Assembly (NCBI GenBank): GCA_023664605.1
Contig: JAMPFF010000009.1
Span: forward strand, 1-64,000
Reading direction: 5' to 3'
Origin: Clostridium sp.
Lineage (GTDB): Bacteria; Bacillota; Clostridia; Lachnospirales; Lachnospiraceae
Length of the DNA: 64,000 bases
Positions 8,092 through 17,305 of this stretch are shown piece after piece. The stretch's first letter is position 1; every line of letters starts with the position of its first letter. The notes under the pieces were generated by a model. The model did no database searches. It saw only the letters and a list, made by a program, of their open reading frames with translations, and was not told where the DNA came from. The position numbers and the translations under genes are program-made.

Positions 8092-9021
8092 ATGAAAGGA
8101 CTGGAACTTTCAAGAAAATATTATGAAACCTATGGAAAAGAAATGCTGGCGCAGTTTCCCGAACTGGAAAATGCGTATGCCGTAGGACTGGTGGGAAGAG
8201 GTTCGGAGTGTTTCGGATTTGATGATGAAATTTCTAAAGACCATGATTTTGGACCGTCCTTTTGTATCTGGCTGCCGGAAACGTTATATAAAGAATATGG
8301 GGAAAAACTGCAAAAGGCTTATGATGCGCTTCCTCGTGAGTTTATGGGCTTTCCCGCAAGGGTGGAAGAAGAAACGGGAGGCGGCAGGGTCGGCGTTTTA
8401 TGTATTGAGGATTTTTACTATGGGCTGCTTGGCATAGACCATATTCCGGCATCCAATGAGGAATGGCTGCGCCTTTTAGACGAAAATCTGGCGTCGGCGA
8501 CAAATGGAGAGGTGTTTGAGGACAGGCTGGGGGCATTCAGCAGTATAAGAGAGGGGCTTTTATCCTATTATCCCGAAGATGTGCGGCTTAAAAAGATAAC
8601 CGCCCGTATGGCAAGAGCCGCCAGGGCGGGGCAGTATAATTATGCGAGGGCTATGAAGCGCGCAGAAAGGATTGCCGCGGAATTAGCGCTATCTGTATTT
8701 ATCAGGGAAATCATGGAACTTGTCTATTTATTGAACCGTAAGTATGCGCCGTTTGATAAGTGGATTCACAGAGGGATGAGCAAACTGTCCGTATGTTCTG
8801 AAATCGGGGATATGCTCGCGCTGTTGTATCAGGTGAAAGAGCCGGAAACGGCGTTAGAGCGTTCGATTATTATCGAGGCGGTCTGCAATATTATCGTGCA
8901 GGAATTACAGGCGCAGGGGTTATCGACGCTGGACGATAACTTTTTACAGGCGCATTTATCTACGGTAGCGAAGAAAATACAGGATGAAAAAATCCGCAGA
9001 CTGCAATTTTTAGAAGGATGA
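8092..9021 (+). CDS. DUF4037 nucleotidyltransferase-like protein
   Basis: 309 aa. GLVGRGSECFG (about 32-42) followed by KDHDFG (about 49-54) gives the GS...DxD arrangement of the DNA-polymerase-beta/kanamycin nucleotidyltransferase fold, with D50 and D52 as likely metal ligands. The C-terminal half is helical and matches DUF4037. The substrate is unknown; members can resemble aminoglycoside or small-molecule nucleotidyltransferases. The start follows a GGAAAGG box 14 bases upstream, a spacing shared by several genes in the window. Confidence 0.8.
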   Translation: MKGLELSRKYYETYGKEMLAQFPELENAYAVGLVGRGSECFGFDDEISKDHDFGPSFCIWLPETLYKEYGEKLQKAYDALPREFMGFPARVEEETGGGRVGVLCIEDFYYGLLGIDHIPASNEEWLRLLDENLASATNGEVFEDRLGAFSSIREGLLSYYPEDVRLKKITARMARAARAGQYNYARAMKRAERIAAELALSVFIREIMELVYLLNRKYAPFDKWIHRGMSKLSVCSEIGDMLALLYQVKEPETALERSIIIEAVCNIIVQELQAQGLSTLDDNFLQAHLSTVAKKIQDEKIRRLQFLEG

Positions 9022-9025
9022 CGAT

Positions 9026-9604
9026 ATGTTGAAATCATCTGCAAAACATTCCATAACTAAGGCGGATATCCTGCTGTTGTGCGCTCTGCTGGCATCGGCG
9101 TTTTTGGTTTTGATTCTGATGGGGAAGTATCGTACACCGGGAAGTTATCTGGAAATTTCCTGTGACGGCGTGCTGTTGGGGAGCATCCCGCTGACCGGGC
9201 AGGAAGAGGCGTACTATCTGCTGGCGGAGGCGGTATCTGAAGCGGAAATATCTGCTGCCCCGGCGTCAGAAAGCGGCGCGGCGAATGAAGCTGAAACGTC
9301 GGTATCAGAAAGCGGCGCATTCACAGACACACGGATGACGCTCTATAAGCTGACAAAGGACGCGGATGAGGAGTGGGCACAGACAATAGCGCGCATAGAA
9401 GAGGAATGCCAAAACAGCGCCTACAACATATTGGTCTGTCAAAACGGTGAGGCGCGGATGCTAAAAGCGGACTGTTCCGACCAAATCTGCGTGCATCATT
9501 ATCCCGTATCGGCATCAGGGGAGAATATTATCTGTCTGCCGCATAAAATCGTGCTTGCGGTAACGGGGGATAAGATAAGCGAACTGGACGGAGTGGCATA
9601 TTGA
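9026..9604 (+). CDS. NusG domain II-containing membrane-anchored protein
   Basis: 192 aa. One N-terminal membrane segment (ILLLCALLASAFLVLILMG, about 15-33) precedes a NusG-II beta domain whose signature is CSDQICVHHYP and IICLPHKIVLAV (about 150-180). Between the first strands and the core lies an Ala/Ser/Glu-rich insert (about 70-100) that makes it longer than the usual 120-130 aa. The family is commonly found next to Gx transporters, as here, and its stop overlaps the next start (TGATG). Confidence 0.8.
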   Translation: MLKSSAKHSITKADILLLCALLASAFLVLILMGKYRTPGSYLEISCDGVLLGSIPLTGQEEAYYLLAEAVSEAEISAAPASESGAANEAETSVSESGAFTDTRMTLYKLTKDADEEWAQTIARIEEECQNSAYNILVCQNGEARMLKADCSDQICVHHYPVSASGENIICLPHKIVLAVTGDKISELDGVAY

Positions 9605-10098
9605 TGGAAAAGAAAGTTGTACTGCCCGGCTTTTTGCTGGCGTTATCCATGATTTTATCGTATATTGAGTCCGTACTGCCGTTTGCGGTCGGGATTCCTG
9701 GCGTGAAACTCGGACTGCCGAATCTGGTTGTCGTTCTCTTACTCTATACATACGGGGCGAGAGAGGCGTTTATTGTGAATTTTCTGCGTATTCTGCTCTC
9801 CGGCTTTCTATTCGGGAATCTGTATTCGATACTCTATGCGCTTGCCGGGGCGGTCTGCAGTTTCATTATGATGTTATGTTTGCGGAAAACGGGCTGTTTT
9901 TCGATTGCGGGAGTCAGTATCGGCGGCGGCGTATTTCATAATATCGGGCAGATATTGGTCGCTATCATTGTTGTAGAGACATATGCGCCGGTATTTTATC
10001 TGCCGTTTTTACTGATTGCGGGTGCGGTTACGGGATTTTTGATTGGTATTGTGGCAATGAAACTTTTACCATATATGCAGAAATTAAAAGAACAGTAA
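9604..10098 (+). CDS. Gx transporter family protein (HepA/heptaprenyl-diphosphate synthase component I-like)
   Basis: 164 aa and very hydrophobic, with about five membrane segments; SVLPFAVGIPGVKLGLPNLV and FLRILLSGFLFGNLYS are the conserved core. The start is the ATG at 9604, overlapping the previous stop, rather than the TTG at 9601. The family has long been labelled heptaprenyl diphosphate synthase component I but looks like a small substrate-binding transporter subunit; the substrate is unknown. Confidence 0.78.
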   Translation: MEKKVVLPGFLLALSMILSYIESVLPFAVGIPGVKLGLPNLVVVLLLYTYGAREAFIVNFLRILLSGFLFGNLYSILYALAGAVCSFIMMLCLRKTGCFSIAGVSIGGGVFHNIGQILVAIIVVETYAPVFYLPFLLIAGAVTGFLIGIVAMKLLPYMQKLKEQ

Positions 10099-10106
10099 GG
10101 AGAATA

Positions 10107-10243
10107 GTGTGAAAAATCACACTGATGTGCTGATTTTTCACACGGCAATTTGTGCCGGAGCGTCACAAATATGCCCTGATGGCAGACGCAAATTTGAGAT
10201 TTGCGTCGCCCTGTCGCGTAAACGCTCCAGAATGGAGATTATC
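10107..10243 (+). repeat. two-hairpin intergenic element, copy A, with possible ruvA translation switch
   Basis: Hairpin 1 has a 13-base stem, GTGTGAAAAATCA (10107-10119) with TGATTTTTCACAC (10131-10143). Hairpin 2 pairs GGCAATTTGTG (10144-10154) with CACAAATATGCC (10164-10175). A third hairpin pairs GACGCAAAT (10185-10193) with ATTTGCGTC (10199-10207). CTCCA (10225-10229) can pair with TGGAG (10233-10237), covering the ruvA ribosome site, whereas ACGCTCC (10222-10228) can instead pair with GGAGCGT (10157-10163). The two pairings exclude each other. Confidence 0.75.
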
Positions 10244-10852
10244 ATGTACGCTTATTTAAAAGGCACGATAGAAGATATTACGGAGGATAATCTGGTAATC
10301 GAAGCGGGTCAGATTGGCTATAATGTGAAAGTATCCGCAAGGACGATAAATGCGCTGGGCGGCATCGGCAGTTTTGTTAAAATCTATACCTATACGCTTG
10401 TCAGGGAGGATGCTTTTAGTTTATACGGCTTTTTAACAAAGGACGATTTGGAGATTTTCAAGAAACTGATTACGGTTAATGGCATCGGTCCCAAAGGCGG
10501 ACTTGCCATTTTATCCATTATGAGCGCGGATGAACTTAGATTTGCAATTCTTTCGGCGGACGCCAGGGCGATTGCGAAAGCGCCGGGAGTCGGGGCAAAG
10601 ACGGCGGAACGCGTTATTTTGGACTTAAAAGATAAGATTTCAATAGAGGACGCCATATCGGGCGGCGGCGCTTCCATTTCTGCGGCTGTGGCGGACGAGA
10701 CGCTTGGCAATCAGAAAAACGAGGCGGTGGAGGCGTTAGTAGCGCTTGGTTATTCGCCATCCGAGGCGCTAAAAGCGGTCAAACAGGTGGAGCTTACCGG
10801 GGATATCAGCGTGGAGGATATCTTAAAGGCGGCGCTAAAATTTATATTTTAG
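10244..10852 (+). CDS. ruvA: Holliday junction DNA helicase subunit RuvA
   Basis: 202 aa, standard RuvA length. It starts MYAYLKGTIEDI; the longer open frame back to 10109 only reads the hairpin element. An N-terminal OB fold (about 1-62) is followed by the two helix-hairpin-helix motifs (VNGIGPKGGLAIL and APGVGAKTAERV) and the C-terminal UBA-like domain that contacts RuvB. It binds four-way junctions and loads RuvB. The GGAG site at 10234 may be hidden by a local hairpin. Unusually, two signalling genes separate it from ruvB. Confidence 0.96.
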   Translation: MYAYLKGTIEDITEDNLVIEAGQIGYNVKVSARTINALGGIGSFVKIYTYTLVREDAFSLYGFLTKDDLEIFKKLITVNGIGPKGGLAILSIMSADELRFAILSADARAIAKAPGVGAKTAERVILDLKDKISIEDAISGGGASISAAVADETLGNQKNEAVEALVALGYSPSEALKAVKQVELTGDISVEDILKAALKFIF

Positions 10853-10870
10853 GTAATATTTTGAATTTTA

Positions 10871-10900
10871 TTGGCAGTTTTTTGTCATTAATGATATACT
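10871..10900 (+). promoter_or_regulatory. promoter for the hemerythrin-receiver/kinase pair
   Basis: TTGGCA (10871-10876), 18-base spacer, TATACT (10895-10900) with an extended TG one base ahead (10892-10893). It lies between ruvA and the signalling genes, so that pair can be expressed independently of ruvA. Confidence 0.65.
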
Positions 10901-10934
10901 ATAGACAGTGTGGTGTAATATAGGAGGGATTAAC

Positions 10935-12284
10935 ATGGGTAATCAACTGATATGGCAGGAGCGTTATAATATTGGCGTGAACTTTATTGACAGGGAGCAT
11001 AAGAAGCTTTTCGGCATTTTAAACAGGCTGTTTGCCGCCGGGAAAAAGAAAGAAAAAGGCACCTGGGTTATCAGGGAAGGCATCAAATACTTTAAGGAAC
11101 ACGCAACCAAGCATTTTTCGGAAGAAGAAACCTATATGGCGTCTATCGGTTACGAAGGGTTTGAGATGCACAGACGTCTGCATGACAGTTTTCGGAAAAA
11201 AACGCTTCCGGCGCTGGAAAAGGAGTTGGAGAGGACGCATTATTCGGCGGATGCAGTCGAACATTTTCTTGCCGTGTGCGCTGGCTGGCTGATTGGGCAT
11301 ACGCTGACGGAAGATAGGGCGATTACGGGAAAGCCGATGAACCAGTGGAAGAACCTTTTGCCGGAAGAAGAGCAGGAGGCTATGCGCAATACCATCATGG
11401 AGCTTATGAAAGATATGTTCCAGTTAAAGTCCCATGTCGTCAGCGATTGTTACAGCGGCGAGAAATTCGGAGACGGCATATACTATCGTCTGGTGTATGG
11501 TACGCCGAACGGGGAACAATGGGAAACGATTCTTATTTTTGAAGAAAAGCTTATTGTCAATACGGTGGGAGCCATGATGGCAACGGAGGCAGATACGTTA
11601 AATGTTGTCGTGTTAAACGCGGCAAGGTATACGGCGCAGCAGTTTGTAAACCGTATCAGCGAACATTTTCCGTCGGCCGGCACTTATGAGATGAAAGAGG
11701 AAAACCTGCTTACATATGAACAGTTTGAGAAGATATTTGAGGAGCGGAGACCGCAGCTTAGTCTGTTATTTGGTACGGATGAAGGGTATTTCGCATACTG
11801 CGTGACCGCGCCGCACTTATTCCAAGATGGCAGGGAGACGGCAATCGACGCGGATAACGCGGTGGCGGAAGTCGGCAAATATCTGCAGGAAACGCATGAG
11901 GCAAGCAAGCGGAAAAAAGTTGTGGTTGTGGACGATTCGGACGTTGCTCTGCTTGCCATGAAAAACCTTTTACAGAACGATTATGAGGTCACGCTTGCCA
12001 AATCAGGCTTAGCGGCAATCAGGTGTCTGACGTTAGACAGACCCGATTTGATTTTACTCGACTATGAGATGCCGGTCTGCGACGGGAAACAGGTGCTTGA
12101 GATGATCCGCGCCGAGAAAGATATTGCGGACATACCGGTTATCTATGTTTCAAGCGGCGGCAGCAAGGAACGGCTGCAGCAGTTATTGGATTTGAAACCG
12201 GCGGGGTATCTGTTAAAGACGATGCCGCAGGAAGATATTAAACGGGGAATTGATAATTACTTTAAGAAATTGGTAAACAAGTAA
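10935..12284 (+). CDS. hemerythrin domain-receiver domain protein
   Basis: 449 aa from the ATG at 10935 (AGGAGG at 10922-10927). Residues 1-130 are a bacteriohemerythrin with all seven di-iron ligands in the usual spacing: H22, H60/E64, H79/H83, H122/D127. A middle alpha/beta region (about 150-320) is unassigned. Residues 327-445 are a response-regulator receiver with acidic pair D333/D334, phospho-acceptor D376 in LLDYEMP, and a conserved Lys in YLLK. It likely couples O2 or redox sensing to phosphotransfer. The kinase gene starts 30 bases later, so they probably work together. No DNA-binding domain is present. Confidence 0.85.
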   Translation: MGNQLIWQERYNIGVNFIDREHKKLFGILNRLFAAGKKKEKGTWVIREGIKYFKEHATKHFSEEETYMASIGYEGFEMHRRLHDSFRKKTLPALEKELERTHYSADAVEHFLAVCAGWLIGHTLTEDRAITGKPMNQWKNLLPEEEQEAMRNTIMELMKDMFQLKSHVVSDCYSGEKFGDGIYYRLVYGTPNGEQWETILIFEEKLIVNTVGAMMATEADTLNVVVLNAARYTAQQFVNRISEHFPSAGTYEMKEENLLTYEQFEKIFEERRPQLSLLFGTDEGYFAYCVTAPHLFQDGRETAIDADNAVAEVGKYLQETHEASKRKKVVVVDDSDVALLAMKNLLQNDYEVTLAKSGLAAIRCLTLDRPDLILLDYEMPVCDGKQVLEMIRAEKDIADIPVIYVSSGGSKERLQQLLDLKPAGYLLKTMPQEDIKRGIDNYFKKLVNK

Positions 12285-12314
12285 AGGGAATTGCTATTAT
12301 TTAGGAGGAAACTT

Positions 12315-15300
12315 GTGGTGAAAGGGAAAAAGAAATCGTTACAGGAAATTATTTATGTCCTGATTCTTTTGGCTGCCATGCTTATTGCGTTTCAATGGTA
12401 TACGACACAGAACAGCAACCGCATGGAGGAAAGGAACAAAAATTACGCGGCGGACTCGGCAAGACAGAAAGCGACGCGGATAGACGAAGAACTGCAGAAT
12501 GCCTTAAATATTGTCAGTACGCATGCTTATTTCTTGGAGCATAATTTGGAAGAACCGATTGTTACGGCACAAACGCTGGCGGAACTAGAGGAAAATTCCG
12601 TTTTTGACGCGGTAATGTTTACGGACAAAGACGGTATGGATTATATTTCTGACGGACGCTCGGCGAATATGCCTTACCGGTATTTTTATACCGACGGCAT
12701 TCAGGGACACAGCGGTATCGATATTATTTATGATCCGCATTTTTTTGACAGGACGATGGTATGTTTTTATGTTCCGGTCTATTTAGACGGTGAAATTATA
12801 GGAGTGCTGCGCGGGGCGCATTATGCGGAAGAATATCTGCCGGATATGCTCGACGCCACTTATTTTGGCGAGACGGCGGATGTATTTTTATGTACACCGG
12901 ACGGAAGAGTGACCGCCAATTCCTATATGGATGCTTATAACAATGGCAATCTGTTGGACATCCTGTTAGAGAACGGCACCGTTGACGCCAAAACAGGCGA
13001 TGAAATTAAAAAAATATTTGAAGAGGGCGGAGAGGGCGCTTTTATCTGTACTGACGAAAGCAAGGTAGATAATATATGCGTAAGGTATCTGCCAAAGAGC
13101 GGTCTGGTTCTCGTACAGACATTTCCGGAGAAAGTTACGCAGGGCATGATAACAGAGGAAAACCTTGTCGGCATCCGTCTGGAATTTATCGTAATCGGTC
13201 TGTTTATTATTTATATTATCTCCCTGATTTTCCGCGCCGGTCGTGACAAAAAGCAGTTAGAGCAGGAAAACCGCGAGATGGGCTATATTACCGACGGCGT
13301 TACGACTCTGTTTACACGGTTTGCGATGATAGATTTATTAAGCGGAACATATCAGTATCTTGCCGATACAAAACCTGAGGACTTAGGCATACAAGAAAGC
13401 GGAGAATATGAAGAACTGGTAAAATACCTCTCTTCCAGTATCATAAAAGAGGACGAAAGAGCCGAGTTTGTAGAGCAGATTAGTCAGGAAGCTTTAATTA
13501 CGGCGTTAGAAGAAAATAATGACGTGCGCTTTGAGTGTTATGTCATGCGCAGAGGAAAGCCGGAATGGGAGCACGTCAACATTATCTGTGTGGAGAGAGA
13601 AGATGGTAAGGCGTCCAAGGTGCTTTTCACCCGCCAGCATATTACGGAAGTAAAGGAAAAAGAAATCCAGATTCAGGCGAAGATGTCCGTTGCCAACCGT
13701 AAGGAAAGACAGTACAAGATAGCGATTACGGCAAACGCCATCAGCACTTATGAGTTTAATCTGACAAAAGATTTGATAGAGGAAGATATCGTTCGTATGA
13801 TAGACGGGGAGAAAGTATCCTCGCTTGCCCGTGTGGGAATGCAGGCGCCCTGCAAGGCGTCCGAATGGTTTGAAAAGAGCAAGGCTTACGTTTTAGAAGA
13901 GTCTTTGGATATATATTCTTCATCGGTCAATATAGATTCTTTGAAAGAGCGCTTTGAAAAAGGCGATGCGGAAGTTGATGTGGAATATTGGAGCAGTTTT
14001 TCCGCCGGGCAGGAAATGTGCGTAAGACAATCGTTTATTATGACGCGCGATTTTGATACGGCTGATATTATGGTATTGGTTGTCACCAAGGATATCACCG
14101 ATATCGTCAAGGAGCAGAGGGCGCAGACGCAGGCGTTGCAGGACGCGTTGATGCAGGCGCAGCACGCCAACAGGGCGAAAACGACATTTCTTTCCAATAT
14201 GTCGCATGATATTCGTACGCCCATGAATGCGATTATCGGTTTTGCCACGATTGCCGTGAGCCATATTCACAATACGGAACAGGTAAGAGATAGTCTGGAA
14301 AAAGTCCTTTCCTCCAGTAACCATCTGCTCAGTCTGATTAACGATATTCTTGATATGAGCAGGATTGAGAGCGGCAAGGTACAGATTAAAGAACAGGAAT
14401 GCAACATTTCCGAGTTGATGCACAATCTGGTGAACATTATCCAGCCGCAGGTAAAGGCGAAACAGCTTGAACTTTTCATAGATACGTTTGAAGTGGCAAA
14501 CGAGGACGTGATTGCCGATTCCTTAAAGTTGAATCAGGTATTTATCAATCTGCTCAGCAATGCGGTAAAATATACGCCTGCGGGCGGCAGCATATCGTTT
14601 AGGATTATGCAGAAAACGACGTATCATCATGGCTACGGGGATTATACTTTTATTATAAAAGACAATGGCATCGGTATGGCGCAGGAGTTTGTGGAGCACG
14701 TTTTTGAGCCTTTTGAAAGAGAGGCAACCACGACTAAGACCGGTATCGAGGGTACGGGTCTTGGTATGGCGATTACGAAAAATATCGTTGAAATGATGAA
14801 CGGTACGATTAACGTAACGAGCGAAGTCGGCAAAGGCAGCACATTTACGGTGGAACTGACCCTGAAATTACAGGACGTTGAGAAAAATGCGGAACAGATA
14901 AAAGAGTTAGACGGTCTGCGTGCGCTGGTTGTGGATGATGATTTCCATGTCTGCGACAGCGTCAGCAAGATGCTTAAGCAGATAGGAATGCGCTCCGAGT
15001 GGACAACTTCCGGCAGGGAGGCGGTGTACCGCGCTAAAAGCGCGCATGAAGAGGGAGACTCTTATCATACCTATATTATCGACTGGCAGATGCCGGAAAC
15101 AAGCGGTATCGAGACGGCCAGAAGAATCCGCAAAGTCGTAGGAAAAGATGCGCCGATTATTATTCTGACGGCATATGACTGGACGGATATCGAAAAAGAG
15201 GCAAAAGAAGCAGGTGTGACCGCATTCTGTGCAAAACCGCTTTTTATGTCCGATTTAAAGGCTGCGCTGTTAGCCGCCAATAACTTGGTTGATAAAGAAG

Positions 15301-15725
15301 AGGAAGAGGCTGCGGGATGGACGCTGCATGACTTTAGCGGGAAGCGGATTTTACTGGTAGAAGATATTGAGTTGAACCGTGAAATCGCGGAAGTTATTTT
15401 GACGGAGACCGGATTTGTGGTAGAATCGGCGCCGGATGGAACGGATGCGGTAGCGATGGTGGAAGCGTCTAAGGAATACTATTATGACGCCATCTTGATG
15501 GATGTGCAGATGCCGATTATGAACGGTTATGAGGCAACCCGGACTATCAGGTCACTGCCCAGAGAGGACGTAAAGACGATGCCGATTATCGCCATGACGG
15601 CCAATGCGCTGGAAGAGGATAAGGAAGCCGCTTTAAAGAACGGTATGAACGCGCATGTTGCAAAACCGATTGATGTTGATGTTTTCATGGAAGTGCTGGG
15701 GCAGTTTTTAAATAGAGACAGCTAA
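12315..15725 (+). CDS. hybrid sensor histidine kinase with two receiver domains
   Basis: About 1136 aa. GTG at 12315 (or 12318) is favoured because AGGAGG is at 12303-12308. A first membrane helix (about 10-28), an extracellular Cache-like sensor (about 35-280) and a second helix (about 290-307) are followed by PAS-like stretches (about 320-590). HisKA has MSHDIRTPMNAIIGF with the phospho-His near 631. The HATPase has N and G boxes (NQVFINLLSNAVKY, DNGIGM, GTGLGMAI). Two receivers follow (DWQMP at about 923-927; DVQMP near the C-terminus). No HPt domain is present, so the last phosphotransfer step needs another protein. The first candidate is the adjacent hemerythrin-receiver protein. Confidence 0.9.
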   Translation: MVKGKKKSLQEIIYVLILLAAMLIAFQWYTTQNSNRMEERNKNYAADSARQKATRIDEELQNALNIVSTHAYFLEHNLEEPIVTAQTLAELEENSVFDAVMFTDKDGMDYISDGRSANMPYRYFYTDGIQGHSGIDIIYDPHFFDRTMVCFYVPVYLDGEIIGVLRGAHYAEEYLPDMLDATYFGETADVFLCTPDGRVTANSYMDAYNNGNLLDILLENGTVDAKTGDEIKKIFEEGGEGAFICTDESKVDNICVRYLPKSGLVLVQTFPEKVTQGMITEENLVGIRLEFIVIGLFIIYIISLIFRAGRDKKQLEQENREMGYITDGVTTLFTRFAMIDLLSGTYQYLADTKPEDLGIQESGEYEELVKYLSSSIIKEDERAEFVEQISQEALITALEENNDVRFECYVMRRGKPEWEHVNIICVEREDGKASKVLFTRQHITEVKEKEIQIQAKMSVANRKERQYKIAITANAISTYEFNLTKDLIEEDIVRMIDGEKVSSLARVGMQAPCKASEWFEKSKAYVLEESLDIYSSSVNIDSLKERFEKGDAEVDVEYWSSFSAGQEMCVRQSFIMTRDFDTADIMVLVVTKDITDIVKEQRAQTQALQDALMQAQHANRAKTTFLSNMSHDIRTPMNAIIGFATIAVSHIHNTEQVRDSLEKVLSSSNHLLSLINDILDMSRIESGKVQIKEQECNISELMHNLVNIIQPQVKAKQLELFIDTFEVANEDVIADSLKLNQVFINLLSNAVKYTPAGGSISFRIMQKTTYHHGYGDYTFIIKDNGIGMAQEFVEHVFEPFEREATTTKTGIEGTGLGMAITKNIVEMMNGTINVTSEVGKGSTFTVELTLKLQDVEKNAEQIKELDGLRALVVDDDFHVCDSVSKMLKQIGMRSEWTTSGREAVYRAKSAHEEGDSYHTYIIDWQMPETSGIETARRIRKVVGKDAPIIILTAYDWTDIEKEAKEAGVTAFCAKPLFMSDLKAALLAANNLVDKEEEEAAGWTLHDFSGKRILLVEDIELNREIAEVILTETGFVVESAPDGTDAVAMVEASKEYYYDAILMDVQMPIMNGYEATRTIRSLPREDVKTMPIIAMTANALEEDKEAALKNGMNAHVAKPIDVDVFMEVLGQFLNRDS

Positions 15726-15748
15726 ATATGATAGAAAGTTGAAGACGG

Positions 15749-16747
15749 ATGGCAAACAGAGTAATAGAGACGAATCTGATGGAAGAGGATAGTAAGATAG
15801 AAGGTTCTCTGCGTCCACAGACGCTGGACGATTATATCGGGCAGTCTAAAATAAAGGAAAACTTAAAAATCTATATCGAAGCGGCAAAAGGGCGTAATGA
15901 TTCCTTAGACCATGTGCTGTTTTACGGGCCTCCCGGACTTGGTAAGACGACGTTGGCCGGAATTATCGCCAACGAGATGGGCGTCAATATGAAAGTGACG
16001 AGCGGGCCGGCCATAGAAAAGCCGGGGGAGATGGCAGCCATTTTAAATAACTTACAGGAGGGGGATATCCTTTTTGTAGATGAAATCCACAGGTTAAACA
16101 GGCAGGTGGAGGAGGTACTCTATCCGGCGATGGAAGATTTTGCCATTGATATTATGATTGGCAAGGGAGCCAGCGCGCGTTCTATCAGGTTAGAGCTGCC
16201 GCATTTTACGCTGGTTGGCGCCACGACCAGGGCAGGGCTTTTGACCGCGCCGCTTCGTGACAGGTTCGGCGTTCTTCATCATCTGGAGTTTTATTCCGTG
16301 GAGGAGTTAAAGCATATTATTCTGCATTCGGCGAGGGTTCTAAACGTATCCATCGAGGAAAAAGGCGCAATGGAACTGGCCAGAAGAAGCCGGGGAACGC
16401 CGCGTCTTGCCAACCGTATTTTGAAAAGGGTGCGCGATTTTGCGCAGGTCAAATACGACGGCGTCATTACGGAAAAAGTGGCGTGCATAGCATTGGACTT
16501 ACTGGAAGTGGATAAAATGGGCTTAGACCATATTGACAGAAACATTTTATTGACAATGATAAATAAGTTCAAAGGCGGTCCGGTGGGGCTTGATACGTTA
16601 GCCGCGGCAATCGGGGAGGACGCCGGCACGATAGAGGACGTATACGAGCCGTATCTGTTAAAAAGCGGCTTTTTAAACAGGACGCCAAGGGGGCGGACGG
16701 TAACAGATATGGCTTATCATCATTTAGGGCTTGAAATTCCTCTGTAA
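15749..16747 (+). CDS. ruvB: Holliday junction DNA helicase RuvB
   Basis: 332 aa, standard length. Walker A GPPGLGKT (about 60-67), Walker B DEIHR (about 111-115), sensor GATTRAG and the C-terminal winged helix with TPRGR are all present. It is the AAA+ motor that drives branch migration with RuvA. It starts only 23 bases after the kinase stop and has a poor ribosome site, so expression may depend on read-through from the signalling genes. Confidence 0.97.
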   Translation: MANRVIETNLMEEDSKIEGSLRPQTLDDYIGQSKIKENLKIYIEAAKGRNDSLDHVLFYGPPGLGKTTLAGIIANEMGVNMKVTSGPAIEKPGEMAAILNNLQEGDILFVDEIHRLNRQVEEVLYPAMEDFAIDIMIGKGASARSIRLELPHFTLVGATTRAGLLTAPLRDRFGVLHHLEFYSVEELKHIILHSARVLNVSIEEKGAMELARRSRGTPRLANRILKRVRDFAQVKYDGVITEKVACIALDLLEVDKMGLDHIDRNILLTMINKFKGGPVGLDTLAAAIGEDAGTIEDVYEPYLLKSGFLNRTPRGRTVTDMAYHHLGLEIPL

Positions 16748-16759
16748 GCTATATATAAT
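16731..16759 (+). promoter_or_regulatory. strong zapA promoter overlapping the end of ruvB
   Basis: TTGAAA (16731-16736), 17-base spacer, TATAAT (16754-16759). The -35 lies in the last codons of ruvB. Confidence 0.75.
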
Positions 16760-16827
16760 AGTATCATAGATATTGTATAAAGGAATTTTGTTAAGCGGCA
16801 TATTTTGTATTGGAGAGGAGATGTCCA

Positions 16828-17235
16828 ATGTCAGCGAAAACAGATACGGAAGTTATTATCGGTGGAAAAGTATTTACGTTGAGCGGTTATGAGAGTGAGG
16901 AATACTTACAGAAAGTAGCTTCGTATATTAATAATAAAATAACTGAATACGGTAAGGTTGACAGTTTTAGGAGACAGCCGCTTGATACGCAGAATGTGTT
17001 AATGCAGCTCAATATTGCAGATGATTATTTCAAAGCCAAACAACAGATTAATCTTTTGGAAGAGGAATTAAAAAATAAAGAAAAAGAACTGTATGATTTG
17101 AAGCATGAGTTAATTGCGTCTCAAATTAAACTGGAAAATACGGAGAGAAATGTTAAAAATCTTCAAAGTGAAGCAAATGAAAATGCAAAAAAGATTGTCC
17201 GCCTGGAAACGGAATTAAAGGAATTGAAGAAGTAG
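16828..17235 (+). CDS. zapA: cell division protein ZapA
   Basis: 135 aa. The ATG at 16828 is chosen over the in-frame TTG at 16810 because GGAGAGGAG is just ahead. An N-terminal ZapA beta-alpha fold (TEVIIGGKVFTLSGYESEEY) is followed by a long coiled coil (about 65-135). It bundles FtsZ filaments at the Z ring. It has its own promoter and terminator. Confidence 0.85.
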   Translation: MSAKTDTEVIIGGKVFTLSGYESEEYLQKVASYINNKITEYGKVDSFRRQPLDTQNVLMQLNIADDYFKAKQQINLLEEELKNKEKELYDLKHELIASQIKLENTERNVKNLQSEANENAKKIVRLETELKELKK

Positions 17236-17242
17236 GAAGTAT

Positions 17243-17271
17243 AAGCTGTCTTTAGTCTTTAAAGACAGCTT
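17243..17271 (+). terminator. zapA terminator
   Basis: AAGCTGTCTTT (17243-17253) pairs with AAAGACAGCTT (17261-17271), an 11-base stem with a 7-base loop, followed by TGTCTATTT. Confidence 0.75.
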
Positions 17272-17305
17272 TGTCTATTTAAGGCATTTTTGTAATGGAG
17301 TAAGC

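Noticed and set aside
10109..10243. N-terminal extension of RuvA
   Set aside because: The open frame back to 10109 reads the hairpin element; RuvA normally begins MYAYL, and the ribosome site is at 10234.
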